64,000 bases of DNA. Source: Endomychus coccineus. Its lineage: Eukaryota; Arthropoda; Insecta; Coleoptera; Endomychidae. Of this stretch, positions 1 to 13,029 are shown piece by piece; the stretch's first letter is position 1, and the number at the start of each line of letters is the position of its first letter. The position numbers and the translations under genes are program-made. Location: NCBI GenBank assembly GCA_958510875.1, contig OY294068.1, forward strand, positions 201,673,997-201,737,996, given 5' to 3'. The notes under the pieces are model-generated. The model made no database searches. It was given only the letters and a program-made list of their open reading frames with translations, and was not told where the DNA came from.

Positions 1-1255
1 TTTCCATTAAACTGGGGACCGGGGTGATTTTACTCACTCAAATATTGTTGAAGCAATAAATGAATAAAATATTTCATCTTGGTCTAGCAAATTGTTATAT
101 CGATTTATTGAAGTCATAGATGTGGTTTTGTATGCTTCATCCTCTTCCTCTAAGTTGTGTGTCATTGAAGCATGATATAACTTAGTGTCAGTAGATGCAC
201 TGTGATAATGGTAAAAATATTTATTATAAGAAAAATAATGAAATGTAGAACATACACAGCTTTGAGTAGGAAGAGCTCTGTTTTGGATGAACTTCCTTTA
301 TGATCGGCTAATTCTGTAATTCACGTTTTCGATTGTGAAAGTACCAGGAAGTGGAGACAAGACTAGGTTATGTTATCGGAGGAAGACCCTTTTGTCGCAC
401 GCTGCCGATTGAACATTGCATTGCAAGTAATGAGTTATACCGACATATTAGCGGGTTGGAATTTCGGGAGAAGGGCTTTGAGTTCGAACCCTTTATACCT
501 TCTACCTGATAGAAACAGTCCGTCCGTTCACCGAATGACTCATCCAGCTGTGGAGATAATGGCTTTTATAACATATTAATGCATACAAATTGGATTCTTG
601 AGTACTCTACACGATATTAGCTTTTAATTTTATAAATGGTATGTGATGAATGTGAAAAACAACAAAGCTTATATTGTATAGAGGATAGATAGTGGTTAAC
701 TATGAGCAACAATATAAATGTGACAGTATAACGAACGACTTTGAGCTTTTAGATCGAGTTTCATATCTATAGAAAATGAAATATTCAATTTGTACAATAG
801 TTTTAACTGAATTTACGTTATATTCCAGGAATGTTGTTCGTTATTTCGTGAAAAGTCAATTGAAACACAAACGTCTTCGAAAGAAGACAGTCAACACGTC
901 CAAACGAATAAATACATACGTTTACATCTTAACTTTTCTACGGATAAAACTTCGTGGTGTTCTAGTAGCGAGGATAAATGGGAATCGAGATTTTAACGTT
1001 TATTCACACTTTATGACCCCCCCAGTATAAGTATTTATAACTTGCAGTAGGTACCTTAACAAATACTAACGGATTAACATCTTTATGTAATTATGAGATT
1101 GTTAAAGCGAAGAGTTCAAATCTAACCCGTAATTGAGTTATCTTTATAGAATAACTAGCTGTTGTGCGAGGGCGTCAGCTAACACTCGTAGGAACAGGTA
1201 GTGATGTCGGCTATGTCATTCACAGACTTATTGCGAATGATTAGAAAAAAACACC
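1..1255. other. AT-rich sequence, no supported gene
   Basis: Only short reading frames without recognisable motifs occur here. A B-box-like string lies near position 510 but has no matching A box. I see no splice-bounded exon, transposon terminus or RNA gene. Confidence 0.5.
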
Positions 1256-1401
1256 AGTTTTCTGCAGTTGTTCACTCTTTCATACAAACTTGGTTCGTGT
1301 CCTTGCAGCTGGAAGACAGCTATAGTGCAACCAATTCCAAAAACACGAAAGAAGCTCATTCATAATAATTTTAGACCCATTGCACTATGCTCAAGGGCAA
1401 G
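1256..1401 (+). pseudogene. LINE reverse transcriptase fragment
   Basis: One + frame from 1256 is open for about 48 codons. It contains the pattern in which a serine/tyrosine-rich segment precedes WKTAIVQPIPK and, about 13 residues later, NFRPIALCS. This is the stretch between RT blocks 1 and 2 in jockey/CR1-type non-LTR retrotransposons. The usual downstream catalytic box is absent, so this is a short dead fragment. A related fragment lies at 16381-16650 on the same strand. The family call rests on motif recognition, not alignment. Confidence 0.6.
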
Positions 1402-2390
1402 GAGATCGAACGAGTAAGAAAGAGGGACATCAACTATTTTTTAATAACCTTCTAATCTAGTATCACCAAATATATACTAAATCTGGAAATTGGCCTTGTC
1501 ACATGGAGTTTCGAAATCGAGAACCAAAAATTCATAACCGGGTTCAATCATTCGTTAGCCGCATAATATTAGCTGTATGGGTGCGTGGTTCCATAGCTGC
1601 CGAATAGGCGTTGCCAGATTCACTGAAAATAAAGATTTTTAACGTTTATTTATTATTTTATTTATGCAATTCCTTTTTTATTTGCAAATTATACACTATC
1701 TATGGATATTTTATGGAATTTTTTTTGAGATTGTTTGAGGAATATATATAAATATATAATGTTACCATGATTTTATCAATAACTTCTGTTGCAAATACCT
1801 TAGCTCTCTGGGAGTTTGCTTGAACATTTACTACCACAATTCTAACGATTTCCCTGTGGCTTCAGTGAAGTTCGAAATACCCATTTACTCAATGATTCAT
1901 ATTGTATTGGGTTATCTTAGATGGTGTTAGGTGCTCAGGACTCCCTATTCGGTTTTCCAATGTATTTATACCTCGACAGAGATGTCGACCGGTAGCACTG
2001 CAAATTACTCGTTCCGCTGATGAATATAAGAGAACAAAACCGCTGCCCGGAACTATTCGCTATCTATGGAGACCTAATTACTTTTTTGTATACAGGTTGT
2101 TACATATAGTATTAGTTAAAGTACAGAACCATTGGGTGAATATCGGAGAGTGAAATGAATACTAACAAAGTAACATATCTGCCAATATCTACGGAAGGAA
2201 GATTTTAGTGACAAAAGAAACACTTTATTGTGGATAAATTCACTAATAATAACATCAATACACGGAAAAGTCGATTAAATTTGAACGCGATCAAATCTGG
2301 CCTGAAACAAAACTGTGAATGAATTGCTTGTATATCGATTATTCGATTAAGTAACGGCGTTAAGTTTTTACAAGCAAATTCAACATTGTT
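1402..2390. other. non-coding, no supported feature
   Basis: AT-rich, with a short alternating AT run near 1743-1760. I see no recognisable coding motif, element end or RNA gene. Confidence 0.5.
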
Positions 2391-2394
2391 TCAC

Positions 2395-2530
2395 GTTACG
2401 CTCGGTGTTGAAACGCCGCAGGTCGAAGCGGCGTCGTCGACGACTACGGCAGTTCACCGGCGGCGACGGCTGGAACGTTGGCGTTCGATAACACACGTTT
2501 GATTGTTACTGTTTCAGTGGTCGAGACACA
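2395..2530. promoter_or_regulatory. GC/CpG-rich patch, possible promoter or 5' exon
   Basis: This short block is far richer in G, C and CpG than the surrounding AT-rich DNA, with many GCG and CGCCG runs. One + frame is open across it but has no ATG and turns into an arginine run, which GC-rich sequence tends to give by chance. A promoter-proximal or untranslated exon is plausible, but no TATA box or clear splice site supports a particular model. It could also be a fragment of a GC-richer transposon. Confidence 0.25.
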
Positions 2531-3250
2531 TACACATACACACGTGATGCTGCCATGTCAACGTGTAATTAATAATGGCAAAGTGCTACGCACACTCGTT
2601 CGGCTACGAATTCGACAATGAAGCTGGGGCTCAAAGAAGCTGCAAATCGATTGATGTTTCTAATTCGCTAGACTGATTATAATCGCCTCAGTATACAGGT
2701 CCAAATTTGCAAGAACAAAAAGCAGACATCGCGCGGACAAGGTTATTTTTTTTTAAATGGTCAGATAGAAAATCAAACGATAGTCAAATTTACAATGAAG
2801 TACGAATAATTTTCTGAAGTTATCAATACGGTGGGTGGGTTTATTGTTAACATGGATATAGTGTAGTTATTAACCATAAACCATAATTAAGTTTGAATCA
2901 GCGGTGTATAGTGCAAGAAAGAATATACAGAGATGGGGATAAGTGAGCGGTCTATACATATCGTGCCAGTCAGACGTCGAGCTAGACCATACATATGTTG
3001 CATCCGAATGATTCATTTCACTCCAAGCTGACTAACCACTAACTAACTACCAACAACTAGGAATTAATCGAAGTAGGTACAGTAAAATAATTTATCTTAT
3101 TATCCCTACAACAAACTTACGAAATATTAGGAATTATCGTATCAATGTATAACTGTGCTTCTATCGCAAGTTACTGCCATGAATGAAATGATTCAGTCGG
3201 CTTACGCTTCGTATATTGTCATATACAGTCCAATATAGTGCTGCACTTGT

Positions 3251-4016
3251 CTCAGAAGCTGAGGAAATGATAAGCAGCGTTCCGAAATTCCTTAGACAAA
3301 TACACTATAATATCACTTAAAACATGAATGATGCATCCAAGATTGGTGTCCACAACCTTTAGAGATCCCATACAACAAGTTGCATCAGTTGCACGAACCT
3401 CTTGAACATTTCGCATTTTCCCAAATTCCATAAGGGGTAAGTACGGAAAAACATTGAATTTGGTCGATCTCTTCGATTCCGATATAGCGCTGTCATAATA
3501 CACTCTCATGGATGAGGAATTCGATTCTACCATTGGTTTCCCTCTCAGAAGTTGAGGAAACGAATTGCAGCGTTCCGAAACCCTGAATTTCGACAGTCTC
3601 TTAGATAAATACACTATAATATCATTTAAAACATGAATAATGCACCAAAATTCGATTCTACCATTAGTTTTCCTCTCAGAAGCTGAGGAAACAAATTGCA
3701 GCGTTCCGAAACCTGGAATTTCGACCATCCCTCATATAAATACACCAAAATAGCACTTAAAACATGGATAATGCACCCAAAATTGGTGTCCACAACCTTT
3801 CTGAAATCCCATAGTATCCATCAGTTGTACGAACCTCCTGAAATCCTCAGATTTTCCAAAATTTCATAAGGGCTGAGTATGGAGAAATAGTGGATTTGGT
3901 CAATGTCATCGATTCCGATATAACGCCGTCATAATACACTCTCACGGATTCTATCAATTGTTTACCTCACAGGAGCTGAGGAAACAAATTGCAGCGTTCC
4001 GAAATCCTAAATTAAG
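3251..4016. repeat. nested tandem repeat, about 291-293 bp and 131 bp units
   Basis: The core around CAGAAGCTGAGGAAACAAAT followed by GCAGCGTTCCGAAA occurs four times, starting near 3251, 3544, 3675 and 3966. Successive spacings are about 293, 131 and 291 bp. Long units carry an extra segment including ATTGGTGTCCACAACC and CGATTCCGATATA that the short unit lacks. The array is therefore a long-short-long arrangement, as expected from unequal exchange of a composite unit. The 158-codon minus frame over 3252-3728 is made of this repeat and is not a gene. Confidence 0.85.
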
Positions 4017-4040
4017 ACCGTACCTCCATTGGATATCTTG

Positions 4041-7000
4041 CAGAAAATGAATTAATAGCTTTACAAGGGCTGATTGGCAATTCATCTTTTATTCTTCGTT
4101 GATGATATTTCTTCTATTCACGTTTTACTTGTGTCATTGTTCAATATCAAGGTTATACATTACACATCCTTATATGGTGACACAACTCATTTTTTCGCAT
4201 CGATAATTGATAATTTATGGCCACACTATCCATAGAGATACAATCAATCCAAAACTCAAAATAGATTTCCATTAGACATTAAATATATATTTATTTACAT
4301 CTATAGTACCTCAGTTGGATTATCAAATGAAATTCCATGTATGATCAATAATACATATTATTAATTTTGTAGTACATTATAAATACGAGTGTTTTAAACC
4401 TTTTTGAAATTGTTCGTTATCTCTATGCAAATAAGGAACATAATACAATAAAGTCAAATAATGTAAATTGATTACACTAAGTAGATATTTATCTAAGAAC
4501 TTTGATTACTGTAAATAGTTTGCTCTTAAGAGAGAAACTAAATAGTCGAAGTGTCGAAGATATACCCATTCTAACCCTCATTCCCCAGTGCGATGAAGAT
4601 CAATATTTACTTCTTGTGACAGTGAGTGGTGATAGTATGACGACACGACTATCGGAGTCAATTTGACTATGATTCAACGTCTTTCCCTGCCCGCAACAAT
4701 TAATAATCATCTGAAATATACACTTGAGTCTTGAAACTCGAAGTATGAGATCGCGACAACGAAAACACCGATATTACCGGTTGATACGAATGTTAGCTGG
4801 TTCTGAATCAAAAAATATATATTGATTCATATGAAATGAAAAACTAAAAAGTAAAGACTAAGACTCTAATACGAATCTAACCTCACTTTCTGTGCTTTAG
4901 GGGCACAGAAATATTGCGTAGAACACCAATGAACTCTCTATTAATACGTTCTCCACTCCCCCCTATTTATATGTCCGTTAATCACACGTTGGGGCTAAAA
5001 CATGTTAAATTAAGTTTCAAAATAACGTTTTGAAATGTAATCTCAACGTGTCGCTTATGGTAAGATAGAAAAGGAGGAAGTGTTGACCGAACGGCCCTAT
5101 TTCAAGATTTAATCAGATTCGTATAAAGTAAACCAACACTTCATTAAATTGACGCTAGGTCAGAATAAACGCAGACGGAGTTCCACGATACACTGGCTGC
5201 GGCGAGTGTGTAATATCAAATATGTGTTGTGCAAATGCTGGGGCTGGGCTGTCAATGTGGCTGTTTGTAATTTCCGTTTGAGCATACGCATGTTTGTAAT
5301 CGACTCAAGACTGGGCCTAATAAATAATCGAAATGCTTGTAGCACTTTCCCTCCTAAATCATTCCTCTATTATAGGAGTATGTTTATCGCAGTATGCTGC
5401 GAGCGTCGACGCCCGCCCTCCTAGCAATTATAGACTTATCTCCATCTCGGAACAACTTAACGCAATCATATGAAAGCAGATTTTAACGACGGCGATACTG
5501 CTTTGCTTGAGGTGAATTTTACTTTCGTTTTTATTACGGAATTTAGTGCTCTTTTTTATTAATAGCTTCCTCCTTTTATTGCTGTTTGATGGTAACGAGG
5601 ATACTCGCGCGGCTGCTCCTCTTCCAAGCCGTGAACTCTACCATGTTTCGCCAACGTGTATTTCGTTCCGTCTGTACCCATACCAGCAACTGAATCATGA
5701 GAACTGCGACGGCTGCTTGAAATCCTTAGATCAAGTATTGGTAGTTCGAAAGCTTAAGAATCATTCAGCTTATAATCGAATCATTTAATGCAGAAGAAAA
5801 AATTGGAATAGAATATGATATACAACAGTATTTATATATTCATTGATGACACTACGATTTTGATACGATAATGATATTAGATCAGTCTAAATAATAGTCT
5901 ATTGAACCCGTTTTGTGAGGCCACCGGCCTGAGCCATTTCAGTTGTTTGGTTTCTGGTTCATCATCCATCCGGCTATTCGCGAGCAGGATAGTGTGCACT
6001 TTAATTCGTTCACTGTAGTTTTCAAAACATTTCTCAATATCTGCTTTGTATACTAGCATCCTATTTTCCTCTGATAGCTTGGACTTCTATCTAGCATTCA
6101 ATGTAGTCTATGATAGATAATTGACAATATCTATTAGTTTCAGTTGTTGGCAATTAACATCATTTGCCTTGATCCTTCATATCTTTGGCCAGTTTTGCAT
6201 ATTATTCATAGCGTACTACAAATTTCTCAGAACTCTTATGAGTTATGTATGTGAAGACGGAGCTGCTCCGGTGTCATCTGCATATGTAGCTGTTGTAGAT
6301 CAATACCAAATCATCACCCAAACATGCAACTGTTGTAGATGTTGATTGAGTGATTGACACATACAATGGGGAACCTAACAAGCTCCACTGAAGGAAACCA
6401 GCCAGAATAGGGTGAATGTCCTTACAGTTCTTCTGATGCTCAACCAGAGAATGTTCAATTTTTAGATAAGACATTAGTAATTCGAAGAAGTATGTGGCAA
6501 ATATTTTTCGAATTTATAGAAAAGCCTCATGTCTCAAACATTATCGAAGGTTTGTGTTTTTCCAAAAACATAGAGCAGTACATTTTCCCTCCAGTTCCAG
6601 CTTCACTTAAACGAAATTTTTTTACAAGAAAATCCACACCTCATGTTTTTTCCACTCGACTTCCCGAATCGAATGACCCCAATTACATCAAAATCAGTGC
6701 ATTCGTTCAAAAATTCCATTTTTGGCCTAAATTTGTGTTTCATTCCCTCGACTATAAATTTTCCCATTGGTAGGCTCATTTACAATGGTATTCCCATACT
6801 CTTCTCTATTTTCGCCAATATCTCATGATGTGCTTCGTTTGGGAATGGTCTGAACACATTTCTTGATTTTCCGGAAGGGTTGTTCATAAGTTCTTGTCCA
6901 TTCATCATCATTTATATTTTAAAAGAGTGGATCTATTAGTTGCGGTTTTCTAATATGTTGATGACTTTCCACGGTGAGTGGAGTTACTTCTGTTGGAGTT

Positions 7001-9440
7001 AATTGTTGTTCCAGTTGTTTTGGATTCCTGTATTTTTTACTACCAACATTAGTGTCTCTAGTTCTCTGGTTATTCTATTTGGTATTCCTTTATTTGTAGG
7101 TGTTTTATTGAGCTGCCAACTTGTAAGGAGTCTTTAACTGGGGAAAACTTTTATTGGAAACTTTCCCTACAGGTTATTATTTATTAACAATGATATCAAA
7201 TACTTATTGTTCCCAAGGGGACAGATTATAAGTGAAATTGTACGGAAAATTCCCAGCATATGAAATATTTGACAAATTCCAACTTAAAAACGTATTTTGT
7301 GTTGAAATGTCAACTGTATTTTTGTTTTTACTAACTGCTGTTAATGATGTCGATGGCTGTTGCTGTGGACACTTTTCATTAACGGTCATACATGAAATTT
7401 TGTATATACCACGGATGTAATGTGCATATGATGCCCTTTAGTGTGTCACAGCCCTCGGCAACAGCCTCGGGCATTATAGTAGTCCTCATTACAGCCTGAG
7501 TTTAAAGCACATAGTGTCATGGTATTATACCACATATAATCTTCATTCTACAAATGAACATATCCCACCGAAATCTCGATATACGCTCAGATGTTAGGGA
7601 TATAGAAATATAAAGAACAACGATCGGCATTAGTTGTACATACTCCTCGATCTGAAAACTGAAAACATTGTCGTATAGAATATGTTATTACGTTACAGAA
7701 ATACCTCATAAATTTGAATAAAATAACTATCAAGTTTGATTTTCACTAACCTAATACAATAGATGTGACTACGATAACGCCGTAGCTGTTTCAAACCGAT
7801 ATTAGAAAGTACATTTATGTATTAAATTAGTGACTATCAAATTTGTAGTAGTCTTTTTATTTAGGTTTAAAAACAGTTTCAATGTTAATTCACAGAGTTA
7901 GCTAGCTTCTTAATGCTCGATACATCATGTAAGCCATGTGAGTTTGCCTACTACAGCTTGTGTCTTGATTTACATGTATACTAGAACTCGCTTCGAGTAT
8001 GGAAGAAAGTGACCAAAAATAAATAAGTCCACACTCTTTTGAACAGCTATCAAACGCGAAACCGAGCATACCGAGCCCGATATTGAATCTACAATGTCTT
8101 TCATGTGGACCTCCGCACACGATTCGGAATAAATTCCTTCCTGACAAAATATACATTCATGAGATACAGATAAAAGGAGAAAAAGTTATTAAGATGAGAG
8201 AACGTGAATTCGTACAGCTCACTCTGAAGCCGATCGTAATGAATATTTCAAAAGGTACTTTTATCTTGGAATTGTCTTCGAGCAGTCGAGGCACTACCAC
8301 AAAATGAATTGGAATAGTTGAGAGAGTTGTTGAAAGTCTGTCTATGTTGGGAAGCTGTCTTAATACAGGCTCTGTCGAAATAATGGAAAGGAACGATTGA
8401 ATCGCGACAATTTTCAATTCAGAAGACACTCGATGTTCTTTCGAGGAGTGTTCTTGACATTCGATTATATCGACTATTATTTTGTATCATTCTTTATTGT
8501 CACCACTTCATATTAAATTTCAGTATAGATGCAGGAATGTTCTGGTGATCATTAGATGAGATAGGTCTCTATTTTTCGGTAATTCTATTGATAAATGATG
8601 CAAAAATAGAACATCAGTGGAAAATGTCGTATTTTCGAAGAAAATTGTAATAGACATGTTGCTTTGATATCACCGAATATGATTCTTATGCTCCTTCATT
8701 ATTATTTATTCGTTATTGAGTGATATATGTATATCTAACAATTCTCCTATCACTTTTTTTCATAGAAACTTAAATTTAATCACTAGAAATATTCAATATA
8801 TGGACAACTTACTGCCCCTTTGAAGAATACGTGATGGTTGAAATGTAACGTAGGTTTTGCTATGATAATTCTGAAAACATCGAATGAACCGTAAAGTTAT
8901 CCAACCACGTGTTTTTCCTAAACTACCTCAAATCAGAATTCGCTCGCCAGTTCGAAAATCAGAGATTCCTCTTTGAATAACAGAATGAACATTAAGTCAA
9001 ATTTATACAAATTTAATTAATTACATACTTGAAAATTTCAACTTTATAATGTTAAAATAACAATAAATCATGAATTTTGGTTCAGCCAAAAAATATTTGC
9101 TATCGTAGTCATAAATATTTCAACTTCATACCAACTTGACGCAAAGACAGTTAAAATGTATTTGCTTCTTTCTCGAGTAATGACACTTTCAACTATAGAA
9201 ATATTGATTTATAGTGTTCTTTGATGTCTTTCAATTGTCATTATTATCAGCGGCTATTGAAAAAGTTATTAAAAGAAGCCTGACTGGCTACTTGATTGAC
9301 AATTCAAAATAAAATCATTTAAGTATCACCGAAATCAAGCAAATTATCAAACAAAGGGAATTAAGTAAGACCCCAAGGATCTATACCGCAGTGATGGTTG
9401 GGGACAAGGACTGGTATGTCCCAGCCCCCCCTGGAACGAT
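4041..9440. other. long AT-rich stretch without a supported gene
   Basis: I read both strands for splice-bounded coding blocks, transposase, RT or helicase motifs and terminal repeats, and found none I can defend. Slightly GC-richer pieces occur near 5150-5450 and 7430-7500. Open frames such as 6492-6773 (+) have no recognisable motif. This is compatible with intron or intergenic DNA. Confidence 0.5.
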
Positions 9441-9449
9441 AATAGTGAC

Positions 9450-10017
9450 TTGCTTGTGTGGGTACATACCGCCACCAGGTGGGCTCGTATGGTTCACAGA
9501 CGAATCCAAGGTAGGTCAGGCTTCTGGGTGGGAATGTACCTAAAAGGGCCAAAGATAACTATCTCAATGACTTGTGCCATGAAAAACCTGCGAGGAAGCT
9601 ATGTAAATAGGCGCATACATATTTACACAGAGAGCCTGTCGACTCTGGGAGCTCTCAAGTGATCTAGAGGAACTAATTTCTCTGAACAGAAGGGACATCA
9701 GAGAGATGACTGGAATCCTACCGGGTCACTGTCGTGATGTGGTATGTCTATGTAGGACATGCAGAGAGGCCGAAGAAACTGCATCTCATATTCTGTTGGA
9801 ATGCCCTGAATTGACATTCCTGAAGCACTGTTACTTCGTGGAATCAGATCTGCCTCCAGAAAAACTTACAGAAGCCAGCGTTGGTAGTATTTTGAGTTCT
9901 GGCGAGTCACAAAATAACAGGTTTCTCACGATGGGGAGTACAATGGGCTCAACTAAGCCGCCTAAGTACATTTGGGGGCTGAACCCTCTCCCCTTAAATT
10001 ATGAGGATAATGATTGA
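9450..10017 (+). pseudogene. jockey-type LINE, RNase H and C-terminal zinc-knuckle fragment
   Basis: Around 9490 one frame reads VWFTDESK, the first catalytic block of a LINE RNase H domain, where the usual sequence is TDGSK. Near 9625 a frame gives IYTESLSTLGAL, matching the second conserved block. From 9706 a 103-codon frame holds CLCRTCREAEETASHILLEC, the cysteine/histidine tail typical of the end of jockey/R1-type ORF2. The blocks are in the correct order but in different frames, so the copy is broken by indels. The RT domain is missing. Confidence 0.7.
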
Positions 10018-10082
10018 GACCCCGAGGCTCGCAGGCATATGCATAACGGAGCTCCAAGGTCTAGCCCTACGACTAGCATGGT

Positions 10083-10103
10083 GGAAATATTACCCCCCCC
10101 CCC
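10083..10103. repeat. poly-C run
   Basis: A run of about ten C residues near 10090-10101 separates the two RNase H fragments. It is a simple homopolymer in a place prone to indels. Confidence 0.8.
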
Positions 10104-10224
10104 ATACAGTCACACGTAGGACAGCGAATGATACTATGCTCAATATAAGCAAAGAAGACTCTTAGGGAGGTATTAAACTTCTGTGAAAAACCGTATCTCT
10201 CTAAAGAAGAGATCTCTCTAAGAG

Positions 10225-10960
10225 ATGGTACGGGCAAGATGTTCGTGTTTACACAAAAATTCCAAACCCACATTGGAAATGAAGAAAAGTGGAGCAACCT
10301 GCTGGTATACCGATGGATCAAGAACTGCAAAAGGGCCGGAGTCTTTGCGCCCAAAACCAATTACTACGAACCTTTCGGTATCACGTAGATCAAATCGGAA
10401 GAGGAGAATAAAACACTTTTTCACTTTTAATTCTATTAATAATAAGAGATATTTCTGACAATCTGTTTTTATTAAATTTGAAATTTCTTTCTCTTTTTTT
10501 CGTTTCTTCGCAACCATGTCCGCTATTAACATAGACCGCTACAAACCCATAGGTAAATACATCAGTATCTTTCTAGAGAAAGTCCATACAATTGAGAGAG
10601 GTCCACAGCTCAGTATGGACAAAGGATACAGTTATAAAAGCTCTGAGCTCAACCATCCTTAGATCGAAGATGGTTCCCAACTGCAAAACGAAGCTGAACT
10701 CCTAAGGAGTGCAAAACAAAATAACTCTATAGTGGGTTCCACGACATACAGGAAACAAGGGAAATGAACCGGCATCCACCCTTGCAAGCAAACGAGCTGA
10801 AAGGGATAAAATAGATCTATGAGGACATCTCTTTGCAATCTTATCTAATCTAACAGCTGAATATGTAATACGGAGCATCATTCCCAAAGTATCCCAAATT
10901 ACTTTGGGGGATATCAGGAGACCAAAACTACAATTTTCTCTTGGAAGAACTGCGTGTATC
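10225..10960 (+). pseudogene. second LINE RNase H fragment
   Basis: A frame near 10295 gives CWYTDGSRTAKG, the first RNase H catalytic block. Near 10575 another frame gives VHTIERGPQLSMDKGY, matching the conserved E-containing block, and near 10733 a frame gives WVPRHTGNKGNEPASTLA, the HTGN-x-GNE block with its following alanine-rich segment. The three blocks are in the correct order on the same strand as the preceding fragment. They are disrupted by frameshifts and stops, including one after DKIDL. It lies downstream of a C-terminal LINE tail, so it is a second copy, not a continuation. Confidence 0.7.
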
Positions 10961-12348
10961 GTGGTCCTGTTGAGTTAATTGGGGCATATCGGCTCTCATT
11001 TTGTCCATATTATTGTTCTTGATATTCTTATTGTAAAATTGCAAAATAAATCTTCTACATCACTTTTTCCTCTTCGAATTCTCCCAATTTGGGACTAAAC
11101 ATGTTTCGTGGTTTTTTCGATGCGATAGATGAAAAATAATACGAGAACTCTTCAACATCGTAGCTTTCCTCATTAATAAGCAAACGTGGTTGAAATTGAA
11201 ATATTTTCTCATATTATTTCGTAACATCAACATTCTCGTTTGATAATGGAATATCTACAGCTCCACAGTTCCAAGTTCGAAATTATTAAGATTCCACTAC
11301 ATATGCACCTCAGCGAACGGATCGATGAGAAATGTCTATCATTTACCACTCGCAATTACGATTGTCAATACCTCCATTTCGGATATGGAATTGCCTCAAA
11401 GATTAAAAGAAATGAATTTTTCATTCCCAGTAAACAGAATACGAAATTTCAATCAGCATTATGGACGAAATTTTTAACATATTTATACGCTGGAATCGGC
11501 TTGCCAGGTTTAGGCCCATTGTATTATCCAAATTAAACGAATCCCCGTGTTCAAAGAGCGACGGTAAATTGGGAAATAGCGATGCAGCGGATTGGAGTGT
11601 AGAGGCCTGTCCCCGCTGAAAGCCATGTATTGATCCCCACGACCACTGTGTCAGTTCGGAAGTCTTCGGAACCAGCCGATCGGAGAACTGCCCTTCGCTG
11701 GCAAACCTCCATCCTAATCTCGTGCTTTAATTTCCACGACCCGAGCCAAGCCAACTTCGGGAAAATATATTTGCTGAAGTACTTTAGTTTGTTCACATTT
11801 TAGCGGAGATTTACATGAGCAGTTACTGCAAATGAGGTTATGAAGTTTAGGCCTAATCTAACGTTCGTACGAAATAAAAAGCAGCTGTTTATGGGTTATT
11901 TGCGAATTCGTGAATTGCCCCTTTGGGATTTCTTATATATTTCGAATATAACTTCCTGCCATATGTTGCGAACCTTATAAAAGGGGTTCAGTCAGGCTTT
12001 GGTTCACAGCATCAATATTATTGTCAGAGCTTCCACTACGTTAACGTATAGGAGTTTGTTTGTCTTTAATCAAGCCACTTACATTTTTTTATTCAGTTAT
12101 TATGCACAATCGCATTCGAATCATGATGTTCATAAAAATTTTTCATCATTACTTATTTAAGGGACTATGATGCATCTTTTTTTAATATTTTCAGACGTGC
12201 AGTGTGACCACTTCTATTAGGGAGTAGCAGATGCTTTGAACTTTATAATGGAACATACTGTATCTATTTTCATATTTAGATTCTCTATGTGTTTCTGATG
12301 AACTTCACTTCACTATATTGCACCGGTGACGTAGGAGATAAATATAGG
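10961..12348. other. non-coding, no supported gene
   Basis: A GC-richer patch spans about 11560-11780, with an 81-codon minus frame that has no recognisable motif. The rest is AT-rich with no terminal repeat or RNA gene that I can support. Confidence 0.45.
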
Positions 12349-12943
12349 ACTTCGGAAGTTGGAGAATAAAACTCAAATTTACACTAAACTTTTAACATTT
12401 AATTTAAAAATGCTGACAAATTGTTTCACCACACTGTGGCATCATCAAAGCGAGGAGTTATCAACTAAAGCTAAATCTAAAAGTATGTCCTTAAATATCA
12501 GGGATCAGAATGTGGTACAAATTGAGGGATGGGGGTGGATAATGGTGGGAGTGTGTTTACAAAATTGTTAACAAGCGGTGAATTATATGTGTCGATTTGA
12601 TCATTTGATATTACATTATTATTGTTTTTTGAGTGTTTCAATATTTCTATGGATTCACTCAAAAAACAATAATAATGTAATATTAAATGATCAAATCGAC
12701 ACATATAATTCACCGCTTGTTAACAATTTTGTAAACACACTCCCACCATTATCCACCCCCATCCCTCAATTTGTACCACATTCTGATCCCTGATATTTAA
12801 TGACATACTTTTAGATTTAGCTTTAGTTGATAACTCCTCGCATTGATAATGCCACAGTGTGGTGAAACAATTTGTCAGCATTTTTAAATTAAATGTTAAA
12901 AGTTTTGTGTAAAATTTAAGTTTTATTCTCCAACTTCCGAAGT
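12349..12943. repeat. near-perfect 595-bp palindrome (foldback element)
   Basis: The left arm, about 12349-12635, and the right arm, about 12656-12943, are reverse complements with few mismatches, separated by a 20-base spacer. The outer ends read ACTTCGGAAGTTGGAGAATA inward from both sides. The arms contain no transposase or tRNA-like sequence. The two 71-codon reading frames inside, one per strand, give nearly the same peptide only because the DNA is symmetric. The structure fits a foldback or MITE-like element, or a replication-born inverted duplication. I see no clear target duplication. Confidence 0.9.
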
Positions 12944-13029
12944 ATTATGAATTTACACTACGTAAACGCCGGAACCATAGATACATAAATATAGGAAACG
13001 GACGACCTAAGATGCAAACTGTGATGGAA

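Noticed and set aside
500..520. tRNA B-box-like string GAGTTCGAACC
   Set aside because: No A box at suitable distance and no cloverleaf.
3252..3728. 158-codon minus-strand frame
   Set aside because: It is built from the tandem repeat, with repeated peptide segments, and has no domain.
12498..12793. Two 71-codon frames, one on each strand, with almost the same peptide
   Set aside because: They are mirror readings of the same palindrome and carry no motif.
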